A stretch of DNA of 64,000 nt, taken from the NCBI RefSeq assembly GCF_900105005.1, contig NZ_LT629748.1:3348001-3412000 (forward strand). Reading direction: 5' to 3'. Each line of letters opens with the position of its first letter. The stretch's first letter is position 1. Both the position numbers and the translations under genes were made by a program. The stretch comes from Halopseudomonas litoralis (GTDB lineage Bacteria > Pseudomonadota > Gammaproteobacteria > Pseudomonadales > Pseudomonadaceae). Under the pieces are notes generated by a model, which was given only the letters and a program-made list of their open reading frames with translations, was not told the origin of the DNA and made no database searches. Shown in pieces: positions 55,604-64,000 of the stretch.

Positions 55604-56761
55604 TCAGAGTTTGCCGGTCAGCGCATTAAGGAACAGCTGTTGGTATTCCGCGGCATCCAGCTGACGCGCATTGGTACGGGCGGTCACGTCCTTGGTCGAC
55701 ATTTCACCGATCAGTGCGGCCTTGGAATCGTCCACGCCGATTTCCGCCAGGGTATGTGGCAACTCCAGTTCCGCACGCAGATCCAGCACCCAGTCCAGCA
55801 TGCCGTTGAATTCGGCATGGGCCAGACCCAGATACCGCGCTGCGCGGGCCATTTCCGGCTCGATCACCGAACGGTTTGCCTGCATCACATAGGGCATCAT
55901 GATTGCATTGAGCAGGCCGTGGTGCGAATCGTAAAGGGCACCGATGCTGTGAGATACCGCATGAATCGCCCCCAGGCCGCGCTGGAACGCCGTCGCACCC
56001 ATGCTGGAAGCAACCAGCATCTGCAGGCGGGCTTCTACATCATTGCCGTCACGCACGGCGCGTGGCAGATATTCCTTGACCAGGCGCATGCCTTCCAGCG
56101 CAATACCTTCAGCCATCGGATGAAAGGTCGGTGCCAGAAATGCCTCGAGGTTGTGCGCCAGCGCGTCCATGCCGGTGGCAGCAGTGAGCTTCGGTGGCAA
56201 TCCCAGAGTCAGCTCCGGATCGAGAATCACGATCGCCGGCATCATATTGGGATGGAAGATGATGCGCTTGGTGTGGTTTTCCTCATCGGTGATGACCGAC
56301 GCCTGACCTACCTCGGAACCGGTGCCCGCCGTCGTCGGAACGGCCACAACCGGCAGCATCTTGCTCGCGTCCACATTGGTCGGATTACGTGCTTCCCACA
56401 ACGAACAGCTCTGGTTGGCAACCAGTGCAACCGCCTTGGCCGCATCGATTGCCGAACCACCACCAAAGGCGATCACACCGTCATGCTGGCCCGCCTTGAG
56501 CGCCGCAATACCGTCCGCCACGTTGCCGCCGGTGGGGTTGCCTTTGACCGCACTGAACAAGCCGATTTTCAAACCGGCTTCACGGCAGACCTGCATGGCC
56601 TGCTCGACAATCGGCAACGCTGCCAGCCCCGGATCGGTGATCAGCAATGGCGCCTTCATACCCAGCTGCGTACAGCATTTGGCAAGTTCGCGCAGGCGAC
56701 CGGCGCCAACGCGGACGTTGGTGGGGTAGCTCCAGTTATTGCTGTAGGACGCGATTTCCAT
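55604..56761 (-). CDS. Iron-containing (class III) alcohol dehydrogenase
   Basis: 385-residue NAD-dependent alcohol dehydrogenase of the Fe-ADH family. The nucleotide site is GVIAFGGGSAIDAAKAVAL, and VVAVPTTAGTGSEVGQASVITD is the family signature. Iron ligands lie in TGMDALAHNLEA (D, H), IHAVSHSIGALYDSHHGLLNA (H, H). It interconverts alcohols and aldehydes; several relatives belong to PQQ-ethanol oxidation regulons in Pseudomonas. AGGAG lies six nt before the ATG. With the cytochrome c gene it splits the usual response regulator-phoU neighbourhood. Confidence 0.93.
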   Translation of the reverse strand: MEIASYSNNWSYPTNVRVGAGRLRELAKCCTQLGMKAPLLITDPGLAALPIVEQAMQVCREAGLKIGLFSAVKGNPTGGNVADGIAALKAGQHDGVIAFGGGSAIDAAKAVALVANQSCSLWEARNPTNVDASKMLPVVAVPTTAGTGSEVGQASVITDEENHTKRIIFHPNMMPAIVILDPELTLGLPPKLTAATGMDALAHNLEAFLAPTFHPMAEGIALEGMRLVKEYLPRAVRDGNDVEARLQMLVASSMGATAFQRGLGAIHAVSHSIGALYDSHHGLLNAIMMPYVMQANRSVIEPEMARAARYLGLAHAEFNGMLDWVLDLRAELELPHTLAEIGVDDSKAALIGEMSTKDVTARTNARQLDAAEYQQLFLNALTGKL

Positions 56762-57011
56762 ATAATCTCCTGAGGTGTCAAATAGTGGTCCAGGCAGCCG
56801 GCCAATTACGCCGAATCAGCCATGACGGGACAGATTGATTTTGTGTCCCGCAACATACCCAAACATGCGTTCCGCGTCCACAAAATTGCCCCTGCGGCAT
56901 TTCGCCCACTTGAAATGTAGCGGGCATTGAGCCATTTTGTATTCATACCTGCCGACAAATATGTCGCACATAAGCAGGAGCTGCATTTCGTTTAGCCCTT
57001 GAGGATACATC

Positions 57012-57320
57012 ATGAAATTTTATTTGTTGCCTTTGGTTGCCGCAGCCGCTCTGACCGCAGCTCACTCGGTCTCGGCTGACGAAGCCCTGTTCAAGAGCAA
57101 GCCCTGCATCGCCTGTCATAGTGTTGATGCCAAACTGGTCGGCCCTGCCCTGAAGGAAGTGGCGGCCAAATATGCTGACCAGGCTGATGCTGCCGAATAC
57201 CTCGCCGGTCACATCAAGAATGGCTCCAGCGGAGTCTGGGGACCTATCCCCATGCCACCGAACGCAGTAACTGACGAAGAGGCAACTCAACTGGCTGAAT
57301 GGATCCTGACGCTGAAATAA
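57012..57320 (+). CDS. Small periplasmic c-type cytochrome, c551-like
   Basis: 102 residues with a signal peptide (1-22, ending SVSA). The haem motif is CIACH at mature residues 10-14, and the axial Met is in PIPMPPN; the pattern [15 protein letters not shown] and [14 protein letters not shown] is that of cytochrome c551/c8, an electron donor to nitrite reductase or terminal oxidases. TTGAGGA precedes the ATG. It is followed by a strong intrinsic terminator and is probably monocistronic. Confidence 0.94.
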   Translation: MKFYLLPLVAAAALTAAHSVSADEALFKSKPCIACHSVDAKLVGPALKEVAAKYADQADAAEYLAGHIKNGSSGVWGPIPMPPNAVTDEEATQLAEWILTLK

Positions 57321-57345
57321 GCGTAGTCCAGAGATAGTTGATGCC

Positions 57346-57385
57346 AAAAGGCTGAGTCTGGTGTGAACCGGACTCAGCCTTTTTT
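57346..57385 (+). terminator. Cytochrome c terminator
   Basis: AAAAGGCTGAGTC pairs with GACTCAGCCTTTT around a 12-nt loop, followed by T. A textbook intrinsic terminator, 26 nt after the stop. Confidence 0.92.
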
Positions 57386-57503
57386 GTGGCAACGAAAAAA
57401 CGTTTCCCAGAGCAATAAATCACAATACCATCTGCTTCATTACAATCTGTTCCGGCCTCCAATTATGTTGACTCTTTCAGCATGACCTCACGGAGAGGAA
57501 GAC

Positions 57504-57806
57504 ATGAAAACTGTCCCCCTTTACCTAGCTGCAGCCATTTTGTTATTTCCAGCCATGGGCGCGCTCGCAGCAACGATGCGCTGCGACAATGGCCTGATCT
57601 CTACAGGCGATACGGCGATGGTGGTGACGGAAAAGTGCGGGGAGCCGGCTTCGCGGCAGGTTACCAACCCCGCTGTTGATGGAGTTGGTCATGTCGTGCG
57701 GGGTGCTGCCACGGTTGAGCGCTGGGTCTATGGCCCAACCAATGGCATGTCTTACCACCTGCGCTTCATAGACGGCCGGCTGGCGCAGATTCGAAGTCAG
57801 AGGTAG
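57504..57806 (+). CDS. DUF2845 secreted protein
   Basis: 100 residues: signal peptide (1-23, ending GALAA) and a DUF2845 domain (MRCDNGLISTGDTAMVVTEKCGEPASRQ, then VERWVYGP and LRFIDGRLAQIRSQR). Two cysteines may form a disulfide. The domain is BamE/SmpA-like in its short repeated pattern, as an impression only. AGAGGAAG precedes the ATG. It is convergent with phoU; function unknown. Confidence 0.8.
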   Translation: MKTVPLYLAAAILLFPAMGALAATMRCDNGLISTGDTAMVVTEKCGEPASRQVTNPAVDGVGHVVRGAATVERWVYGPTNGMSYHLRFIDGRLAQIRSQR

Positions 57807-57815
57807 ACCCCATAC

Positions 57816-57838
57816 CGCCGGGGAGTCATTCCCCGGCG
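57816..57838. terminator. Stem-loop between DUF2845 and phoU
   Basis: CGCCGGGGA and its exact complement flank a 5-nt loop that contains the phoU stop codon. It separates two convergent genes and has no T-run. Confidence 0.55.
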
Positions 57839-58572
57839 TTCTGCTCCTGCAGGTTTTTCTCCACTTCCTCGGCCATGCGCGTCAAGCCGATATGCCGCAC
57901 GTTGGTGCCTTCGACCATGTGGATCACATGTTCGCCGACGTTGCGCGCGTGGTCGCCGACGCGTTCCAGTGAGCGCAACACCCAGAGGATATTCAGTACC
58001 CGGCTGATCGAGCGCGGATCTTCCATCATGTAGGTGACCATCTCGCGCATGGCGGTCTTGTATTCCCGGTCGACGACCTTGTCTTCACGTGCTACTTCCA
58101 GTGCCTGCTGGCTGTCGTAGCGGGCGAAAGAGTCCAGCGACTGCTGCACCATCTTGTGTACGTGATAGCCGATGTGACGGCATTCAACGTAGCCTCGTGG
58201 CGCCTGGCCTTCTTCGATCAGTTGCAACGCCCGTCGGGCGATTTTCGAGGCTTCATCGCCGATGCGTTCCAGGTCGACGATGATCTTGCTGATATTCACC
58301 ACCAGACGCAGGTCGCTGGCGGCGGGCTGGCGACGGGCCAGAATGCGCATGCAATCTGCGTCGATCAGGCGCTCCATATCATTGATGACGCGATCATTTT
58401 CACGCACGTGCTCGGCAAGCTTGCCATCCGCTTCGATCAGCGCGGTCAGGGCGTCGTGTACCTGCTTCTCTACCAGTCCGCCCATTTCCAGCAGCCGGGT
58501 ACGAAGCGATTCCAACTCTTCGTTGAACTGCTGGGAAATATGCTGGGTGAAGCTGTCTATTTCTTTATTCAT
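57826..58572 (-). CDS. phoU: Phosphate signalling protein PhoU
   Basis: 248-residue all-helical protein made of two three-helix repeats that links the Pst transporter to PhoR and damps Pho signalling when phosphate is ample. Metal-binding motifs are seen in the family form: RIGDEASKIARRA and RVGDHARNVGEHV. The start at 58572 (MNKEIDSFTQHISQQFNEEL) follows GGGGAGAG. It is the last gene of the pst operon, 33 bp after pstB. Confidence 0.97.
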   Translation of the reverse strand: MNKEIDSFTQHISQQFNEELESLRTRLLEMGGLVEKQVHDALTALIEADGKLAEHVRENDRVINDMERLIDADCMRILARRQPAASDLRLVVNISKIIVDLERIGDEASKIARRALQLIEEGQAPRGYVECRHIGYHVHKMVQQSLDSFARYDSQQALEVAREDKVVDREYKTAMREMVTYMMEDPRSISRVLNILWVLRSLERVGDHARNVGEHVIHMVEGTNVRHIGLTRMAEEVEKNLQEQNAGE

Positions 58573-58605
58573 GGCGACTCTCCCCAAAAGGCTGCTCGAC
58601 TCTAC

Positions 58606-59442
58606 CTAGCCGTAGCGGCCGGTAATGTAGTCTTCGGTCTGTTTCTCGGATGGGTTGGTGAACAGGGTATTGGTATCACCGAACTCTACCAGTTCGCCCA
58701 TGTACATAAACGCCGTGTAGTCCGATACCCGCGCCGCCTGCTGCATGTTGTGGGTAACGATGACGATGGTGAACTTCTTCTTCAGCTCGTTGATCAGCTC
58801 TTCGATCTTCAGTGTGGAGATCGGGTCCAGCGCCGAGGCTGGCTCGTCGAGCAGCAGCACTTCCGGCTCCACGGCAATGGTCCGGGCAATCACTAGGCGC
58901 TGCTGCTGACCACCGGACAGGCCCAGGGCCGACTCATGCAGGCGGTCCTTGACCTCGTCCCACAGCGCTGCGCCCTTGAGCGCCCATTCCACTACATCGT
59001 CCAGGGTGCGCTTACTGTTTACACCCTGAATGCGCAGCCCATAGGCCACGTTCTCGTAAATGGATTTCGGGAACGGGTTGGGCTTCTGGAATACCATGCC
59101 GACCCGGCGGCGCAGGTTGGAGACGTTGACGTTCTTGTCGAATATATTCTTATTGTCGAGCAGGATCTGCCCCTCGATGCGGCACCCGTCGACCAGATCA
59201 TTCATGCGATTGAAGCAGCGCAGCAAGGTCGATTTACCGCAGCCGGATGGACCGATGAACGCAGTAACGCGGTTGCGAGGAATCTGGATGTTCACATCAA
59301 ACAGCGCCTGCTTGCTGCCATAGAAGAGGCTCAGACCGGGCACGTCGAGGGCGATGGTCTCCCGATCCATGCTCAGCGCTTCCTCCTGCGAACGCCCCAG
59401 AGCGCTCATATCCATTGCATGGGTGTTGCTGTTATTGGACAT
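58606..59442 (-). CDS. pstB: Phosphate ABC transporter ATPase PstB
   Basis: 278-residue ABC ATPase that drives high-affinity phosphate import. Walker [11 protein letters not shown] loop [21 protein letters not shown] (PstB-specific), signature LSGGQQQR, Walker [13 protein letters not shown], and H loop VTHNM are all intact. It lies between pstA and phoU in the conserved operon. Confidence 0.98.
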   Translation of the reverse strand: MSNNSNTHAMDMSALGRSQEEALSMDRETIALDVPGLSLFYGSKQALFDVNIQIPRNRVTAFIGPSGCGKSTLLRCFNRMNDLVDGCRIEGQILLDNKNIFDKNVNVSNLRRRVGMVFQKPNPFPKSIYENVAYGLRIQGVNSKRTLDDVVEWALKGAALWDEVKDRLHESALGLSGGQQQRLVIARTIAVEPEVLLLDEPASALDPISTLKIEELINELKKKFTIVIVTHNMQQAARVSDYTAFMYMGELVEFGDTNTLFTNPSEKQTEDYITGRYG

Positions 59443-59475
59443 AATTCTGTATCCGCATCGTAAAGGTTGAGACGA

Positions 59476-61146
59476 TCAGTTTTCCAGCGCTTTATATTTT
59501 TCGCGCAGATGGTTACGTATTGCGACCGCCGAGAAATTCAGTGTAGCGATCACGCCGACCAGCAGCAGTGCTGTGGCATACACCAGCGGACGGGCAGCTT
59601 CGACGTTGGGGCTCTGAAAACCGACGTCATAAATGTGAAAACCGAGGTGCATGAACTTCTGATCCAGGTGCAGATAAGGATAGTTTGCGTTCACCGCCAG
59701 CGATGGTGCCAGCTTGACCACCCCGACCAGCATCAGCGGAGCAACCTCGCCTGCCGCGCGGGCAACCGCCAAGATCAGGCCGGTCATCATCGCCGGGCTG
59801 GACATCGGCAGAATGATTTTCCATAGGGTTTCTGATTTTGTCGCGCCCAACGCCAGAGAGCCCTCGCGCAGGGATCTCGGGATACGCGTCAAGCCCTCTT
59901 CCGTTGAAACAATCACCACAGGCACGGTGAGCAGCGCCAACGTCAGTGACGCCCACAGCATGCCACCAGTCCCGAAAGTTGGCGTTGGCAGCGCCTCCGG
60001 GAAGAACAGCGAGTCGATACTCCCCCCTAGGAAGTAGATGAAGAAGCCCAGACCAAACACGCCGTAGACAATGGAAGGCACACCGGCCAGGTTGTTCACA
60101 GCGATCCGGATTATCCGCGTCACCACGCCCTGTTTGGCATATTCACGCAGGTACACCGCAGCCAACACACCGAAGGGCGTAACCACCACCGACATGATCA
60201 GTACCATCAATACAGTGCCAAAGATGGCCGGGAACACGCCACCTTCTGTATTTGCCTCGCGCGGCTCGTCACTGACGAACTCCCACAGCTTGGCAAAGTA
60301 ATGCCCGGTCTTATCCATAACGCCCATATTGTTGGGCTGGAAAGCGCGAACGACCTTGCCCAGGCTGATTTCCTTTTCGCGCCCATCGGGTACGCGTGCC
60401 GTGAAGCTATCGCGGTTGAATTGGGTATAGAGCGCCTGCAGCTGCTGTTCCAGCTGGGCATATTCTGCATCGAGTGCGGCGCGCTCCGCATCCAGTCTTG
60501 CTTGCAACTCCGGGGTAAGCTGATCGCGCAGCTCGTAACCGCGTTTTTGAAGGCGGACCTGCTCAAGGCCGGCATTGATACGGCCGATCTCGCCCTTCTC
60601 CAAGTGCTGGATATCCTCATGAATGGTCAATGCCCGGTCAACGGCCTGCTTCAGTGCCGGCCAAGCGGACGCACCCTCAGCGATCACTTCACCGTTCTGT
60701 CGCAGATCGACCAGATAACCATAGAAGTTACCCCACTCGCGGCGCTCGACAACTATCACATCTTCCGGCGTACGCGGGTTCTCCATCCATTCGCCGATGA
60801 CCCAGCGGAAGTCCGCGCCATACAGATCGCGGTTACCAACCTTGAGCAGCTGGCGGTTCATCGTGCCGGGGGCCTCACCATCCACCGGCAAGCCCGATCC
60901 CGCAAGGCGTGTCATGGGTACTTCCTCATCACTGTTCACCTCACCGAGGATGACCAGGGATTCCTGCCCGGGGATACGGTAATCCACCTCGATCACGTCT
61001 GAGGGCCAGAAGTGGCTGAGTCCGCGCACCGCGATGAGCGCAAGCAGACCGACAGTCATGACCACAGCAATGGAGACCGCACCGGCGTTCATCCAGATCC
61101 AGGGACTGCCACTTTTGAACCAGGTTTTGAAGGAATTCTGTTTCAC
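59476..61146 (-). CDS. pstA: Phosphate ABC transporter permease PstA
   Basis: 556-residue permease, much longer than E. coli PstA (296). After an N-terminal transmembrane helix (about 15-40), residues 45-270 form a periplasmic-like insertion with a coiled-coil segment (HIQHLEKGEIGRINAGLEQ...LDAERAALDAEYAQLEQQLQALY). The standard permease core follows, with EEGLTRIPRSLREGSLALGATKSETLWKIILP as the coupling loop. The GTG start at 61146 (MKQNSFKTWFKSGSPW) is preceded by AGGAAG and fits Pseudomonas PstA; the frame also opens from 61185. Confidence 0.94.
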   Translation of the reverse strand: MKQNSFKTWFKSGSPWIWMNAGAVSIAVVMTVGLLALIAVRGLSHFWPSDVIEVDYRIPGQESLVILGEVNSDEEVPMTRLAGSGLPVDGEAPGTMNRQLLKVGNRDLYGADFRWVIGEWMENPRTPEDVIVVERREWGNFYGYLVDLRQNGEVIAEGASAWPALKQAVDRALTIHEDIQHLEKGEIGRINAGLEQVRLQKRGYELRDQLTPELQARLDAERAALDAEYAQLEQQLQALYTQFNRDSFTARVPDGREKEISLGKVVRAFQPNNMGVMDKTGHYFAKLWEFVSDEPREANTEGGVFPAIFGTVLMVLIMSVVVTPFGVLAAVYLREYAKQGVVTRIIRIAVNNLAGVPSIVYGVFGLGFFIYFLGGSIDSLFFPEALPTPTFGTGGMLWASLTLALLTVPVVIVSTEEGLTRIPRSLREGSLALGATKSETLWKIILPMSSPAMMTGLILAVARAAGEVAPLMLVGVVKLAPSLAVNANYPYLHLDQKFMHLGFHIYDVGFQSPNVEAARPLVYATALLLVGVIATLNFSAVAIRNHLREKYKALEN

Positions 61147-61171
61147 TGTTTCACTTCCTGTTGTCCGGTAC

Positions 61172-63448
61172 TCAGAGCGACGCATATTTCTTACGCAAGC
61201 GCTGACGGATCAGTTCAGCCAATGTGTTCATCACGAAGGTAAAACTCAATAACACCAACGCAGCGAGGAACAACACTCGGTAGTGGGTACTGCCCACCTC
61301 GGATTCGGGCATTTCTACGGCGATGTTCGCCGACAATGTACGCATACCCTCGAAAATATTCATGTCCATGATCGGCGTATTGCCGGTGGCCATCAGCACG
61401 ATCATGGTTTCCCCGACCGCCCGACCCATACCGATCATCACCCCCGAGAATATCCCGGGGCTGGCGGTCAGGATCACCACTCGACTCATGGTCTGCCACG
61501 GCGTGGCACCCAGTGCCAGCGAGCCTTGAGTGAGATGATTAGGCACACTGAACACCGCATCCTCGGCAATCGAATAGATCGTCGGGATAACCGCAAAGCC
61601 CATCGCCAGCCCCACTACCATGGCATTGCGCTGATCAAAATCGATGCCCAGATCGTTGGTCAGGAACATCCGCATGTCGCCACCAAAGAACATGGCCTCA
61701 ATATGAATACTCATGGCGAAGCTGAGCCAACCGATAGCCAGCAATACCGGAATCAACAACATGGCTTCCCAGCCATCCGGCACCAACAGCCGCATCTTCT
61801 CCGGCAGCTTGCTCCAGGCAAAGGCGAAGGTGATAAAGGCTATGGGCGTCAGCACCAACAGGCAGACGATCCCCGGCAGATTGGTTTCCAGAAGAGGCGC
61901 CAGCCACAGGCCTGCCAGGAAGCCCAGAATCACTGTCGGCAGCGCCTCCATCAGTTCGATTACAGGCTTAACCTTGCGACGAACCGACGGCGCCATGAAG
62001 TAAGCGGTATAAACCGCCGCAGCGATGGCGATCGGAGTTGCCAGGATCATCGCGTAGAACGCCGCCTTGAGCGTACCGAAGGTCAGCGGAGACAGGCTCA
62101 GTTTGGGCTCGAACTCAGTGGTGCCAGAGGTCGATTGCCAGACATAATCCGGCTCCGGATAGCTCTCATACCAGACCTTGCCCCACAGCCCCGACCAGGA
62201 AATTTCCGGGTGATTGTTCTCAACTTCCCAGAAACTGATCTCTCCATTGGCATGTTCAGCCAGTAGATCTGCCGCACGTGGCCCGATGCTGAAGGTACGC
62301 ACCGGCTCATCATCCAGCTTTTTCACCATCAAATTCTGATGCGCCGTGGTGTTATAGAAACCGATACGGCCCTGTTCATCGGTGGCCATGAACACCTTGC
62401 GGCGCTCCTCGGCCTGGATATCATGAATCGCCCGACCATACTGCGCATCAAAGCTGCGTATGTGCGTCAGCTCGGCGGTGCCTTCTCCGCGCACCATGAA
62501 CCACTGCGCCAGACCACCGGCGCTGTCACCGATAATCAGCGAAATGCCGCCCAGCATCAGATTGGCAGAAGTAACCTGATTGCCGGCGCCCCCGACCACC
62601 TGATAACGGGCCAGCAGGTCGCCGTTCTGGCGCAGGGAGTAGACGTTGACATACCGCTCGTCATTGATGACGTACATCCATTGCAGCAGCGGATCGACCA
62701 GTATCTTATGAATATCACCACTCACCGGAGACAACGGAATCTGCTTCTGGGTGGTGGTGACTTCGCCTGTCATCAGGTTTTCCCGACTGGTGACGTGCTT
62801 GTAGATCAACTCACGATCGACGCTGCCCACCAACGCCAGGTCATTGCCGCTGACCCTTATGCTGACGTTGTCCAAAGCCCTTCCCTGCTCATCCAGGGTG
62901 ATGGGGTCTTCGCCATAGGGAAATGCCAGGGTCGGCGTAATCACGCGCTTGTCGGCCGGATAACTGACCCGGTAATCATGCCGGCCAATAACGGCCTGAC
63001 CGTTGCTCAGGCCGACCACAAACTGACGGGAAGTGGGGCTTTCAATACTGAAACTGGTGATGTCGACGCCGGCAGGAATGGGCAGGCGCTGCTCGCTGAT
63101 CAACTCGCCATCTTCAGCACGGAAAAATACCAGCTGACCGGCTTCGGATAACCGCACCGCCACCTCAGCCTGCTCTTCCATGGCCAGCAGCAATGGCGAA
63201 TCGTTTTCTATCAGCCATGCGGGCTGGTAGCGACTGCGCTCGTCCATGTCGGCACCACCGAATAACGGCAGCACCTCCGACAGGAGGTAAAGGAAGATCA
63301 GCAGGATAGCTACAATCACACCCAGCCCACCGACCGCTACGTACCAGCGGGTAAAGTGGTCCTTGAAGTGACGCATCTTGCGGTGGCGTTGCATCGCTTT
63401 GGTGTCAAAGTCGACGCGGGTCTCTTTGGGTGGTGATTGGATAGTCAT
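61172..63448 (-). CDS. pstC: Phosphate ABC transporter permease PstC with large extracytoplasmic domain
   Basis: 758-residue permease, over twice the E. coli length (319). A transmembrane helix at about 36-60 is followed by roughly 390 residues with repeated beta-strand patterns (GLSNGQAVIGRHDY, SGNDLALVGSVD, WMYVINDERYVNVYSL, GLAQWFMV, FMATDEQGRIGFYNTTAHQ), suggesting a beta-propeller in the periplasm. The permease core occupies the last ~290 residues, including SVPNHLTQGSLALGATPWQTMSRVVI as coupling loop. Such long PstC forms occur in Pseudomonas and relatives. A Pho-box candidate and an attenuator-like hairpin lie upstream. Confidence 0.93.
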   Translation of the reverse strand: MTIQSPPKETRVDFDTKAMQRHRKMRHFKDHFTRWYVAVGGLGVIVAILLIFLYLLSEVLPLFGGADMDERSRYQPAWLIENDSPLLLAMEEQAEVAVRLSEAGQLVFFRAEDGELISEQRLPIPAGVDITSFSIESPTSRQFVVGLSNGQAVIGRHDYRVSYPADKRVITPTLAFPYGEDPITLDEQGRALDNVSIRVSGNDLALVGSVDRELIYKHVTSRENLMTGEVTTTQKQIPLSPVSGDIHKILVDPLLQWMYVINDERYVNVYSLRQNGDLLARYQVVGGAGNQVTSANLMLGGISLIIGDSAGGLAQWFMVRGEGTAELTHIRSFDAQYGRAIHDIQAEERRKVFMATDEQGRIGFYNTTAHQNLMVKKLDDEPVRTFSIGPRAADLLAEHANGEISFWEVENNHPEISWSGLWGKVWYESYPEPDYVWQSTSGTTEFEPKLSLSPLTFGTLKAAFYAMILATPIAIAAAVYTAYFMAPSVRRKVKPVIELMEALPTVILGFLAGLWLAPLLETNLPGIVCLLVLTPIAFITFAFAWSKLPEKMRLLVPDGWEAMLLIPVLLAIGWLSFAMSIHIEAMFFGGDMRMFLTNDLGIDFDQRNAMVVGLAMGFAVIPTIYSIAEDAVFSVPNHLTQGSLALGATPWQTMSRVVILTASPGIFSGVMIGMGRAVGETMIVLMATGNTPIMDMNIFEGMRTLSANIAVEMPESEVGSTHYRVLFLAALVLLSFTFVMNTLAELIRQRLRKKYASL

Positions 63449-63472
63449 GCGCGCACACCCTACAGGATCTTT

Positions 63473-63490
63473 ATGACAGATTAGTTACAT
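63473..63490 (-). promoter_or_regulatory. Pho-box candidate upstream of pstC
   Basis: On the minus strand ATGTAAC-TAAT-CTGTCAT: the second 7-mer is a perfect Pho half-site, the first matches 4 of 7. It ends 24 bp before the pstC ATG, close for a promoter, and no good -10 is visible. Confidence 0.35.
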
Positions 63491-63506
63491 CACTGAAACA
63501 GGAAAA

Positions 63507-63528
63507 GGGTGTGCCGTACAGCACACCC
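63507..63528 (-). terminator. Hairpin between pstS and pstC
   Basis: GGGTGTGC pairs with GCACACCC around six bases; on the minus strand it is followed by TTTTCC. A second small hairpin (GGGCA, TCCT, TGCCC) lies at 63538-63551. It probably ends most pstS transcripts while letting some continue into pstCAB. Confidence 0.6.
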
Positions 63529-63565
63529 CTGAAGGCAGGGCATCCTTGCCCGAGGAACTCCTGTT

Positions 63566-64000
63566 TTACATACCCAGATCTTTGTAGACCTTATCCACAA
63601 CGCGCTTGGGCATCGGCACATAGCCATCCTTGAAGACCACTTCCTGTCCTTCCTTGGAAAGCATCATCTTGACGAATTCACGCTCAAGCGGAGCCAATTC
63701 CTTATTCGGCGCCTTGTTTACATACACGTACAGGAAGCGCGACAGTGGATATTCGCCGGAAATGGCGTTTTCCGGAGTCGCATCAACGAAGTCCTCGCCT
63801 TCGGCAGCCGCCAGAGGTACGGTGCGAACGCTGGAGGTACGGTAGCCGATACCGGAGTAGCCGATGGCGTTCAGCGACTGGCTGATGGACTGAACCACCG
63901 ATGCTGAACCAGGCTGCTCGTTTACACCGTTCCGGAAATCACCTTTGCACAGCGCGACTTCCTTGAAGTAACCATAGGTACCGGAAACCGAGTTGCGACC
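63566..64000 (-). CDS. pstS: Phosphate-binding protein PstS (5' end outside window)
   Basis: The last ~144 codons of a periplasmic phosphate-binding protein; the start lies beyond the right edge. The visible part includes [21 protein letters not shown], a phosphate-site region with Arg/Ser, then [23 protein letters not shown] and the C-terminus [15 protein letters not shown]. It delivers phosphate to PstCAB, encoded downstream on the same strand. Confidence 0.94.
   Translation of the reverse strand, partial: GRNSVSGTYGYFKEVALCKGDFRNGVNEQPGSASVVQSISQSLNAIGYSGIGYRTSSVRTVPLAAAEGEDFVDATPENAISGEYPLSRFLYVYVNKAPNKELAPLEREFVKMMLSKEGQEVVFKDGYVPMPKRVVDKVYKDLGM

Noticed and set aside
54968..56773. A 601-codon plus-strand frame across the response regulator and Fe-alcohol dehydrogenase
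   Set aside because: It is antisense to two recognisable proteins and has no family features.
56762..57011. Sigma-54 promoter or Anr box upstream of the Fe-alcohol dehydrogenase and cytochrome c genes
   Set aside because: A GG-N10-GC pair occurs on the minus strand (TGGCTC...CCGCT), but other positions fit poorly; only isolated TTGAT half-sites are present, so neither claim is supported.

Overview
The window looks like chromosomal DNA of a gamma-proteobacterium of the Pseudomonadaceae. The evidence is gene order and protein sequence: rpmB-rpmG, radC, coaBC-dut-algC-argB, pyrE/crc, rph/yicC, gmk, rpoZ-spoT-ridA, oxyR, recG, hupB, rubredoxin, ubiC-ubiA, phoB-phoR and pstSCAB-phoU follow one another as they do on the Pseudomonas aeruginosa chromosome, and Crc and the long two-part AlgC are Pseudomonas hallmarks. 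A divergent lineage such as Halopseudomonas is possible, but I cannot fix genus or species by reading. I see no tRNA, rRNA, insertion sequence, prophage or CRISPR array.

Layout. 1-2.5 kb: 3' part of an OprC/NosA-type copper receptor gene and its DUF2946 partner, sharing an intergenic region with a membrane diguanylate cyclase; the region holds a perfect palindrome and an Anr/FNR-like box. 3.8-7 kb: a three-gene 2-oxoacid dehydrogenase operon (E1alpha, E1beta, E2). 7-10.4 kb: EamA transporter, YbgA-like protein and photolyase. 10.4-14.7 kb: an OprD-family porin and an arsRCHB arsenic operon. 14.9-19 kb: fatty-acid desaturase, a DUF2231/PQQ-type dehydrogenase pair and an M23 peptidase. 19-28 kb: the conserved block from rpmG to crc. 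28.3-34.7 kb: accessory DNA lying between crc and the DUF4870-rph-yicC block, with a cytochrome P450 behind a perfect Anr-type box and a Fur-controlled siderophore ABC importer plus a truncated adenylation-domain protein. 37.2-41.1 kb: a second accessory stretch (Fur-controlled TonB receptor, SMR exporter, EntS-like MFS exporter) between yicC and gmk. 41.2-54.6 kb: conserved block from gmk to phoR. 54.6-64 kb: a response regulator, an accessory Fe-alcohol dehydrogenase/cytochrome c/DUF2845 trio, then phoU-pstBAC and the 3' part of pstS.

How it fits together. Four Fur-box candidates mark a split iron-siderophore uptake regulon (permeases plus ATPase, binding protein, adenylation remnant, receptor) with no complete biosynthetic enzyme, suggesting use of foreign siderophores. 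Two Anr/FNR-type sites, each at about class II distance from a -10 element, suggest low-oxygen control of the diguanylate cyclase and the P450; the P450 also lacks the usual acid-alcohol pair in its I helix. Pho-box candidates precede phoB and pstC. The rpmB-rpmG leader can be drawn with two mutually exclusive hairpins, one of them reaching the ribosome binding site.

Limits. All functions come from reading motifs and from remembered families; no alignments, profile searches or folding calculations were run. Start codons were chosen by ribosome binding site and family N-terminus and are uncertain where stated.
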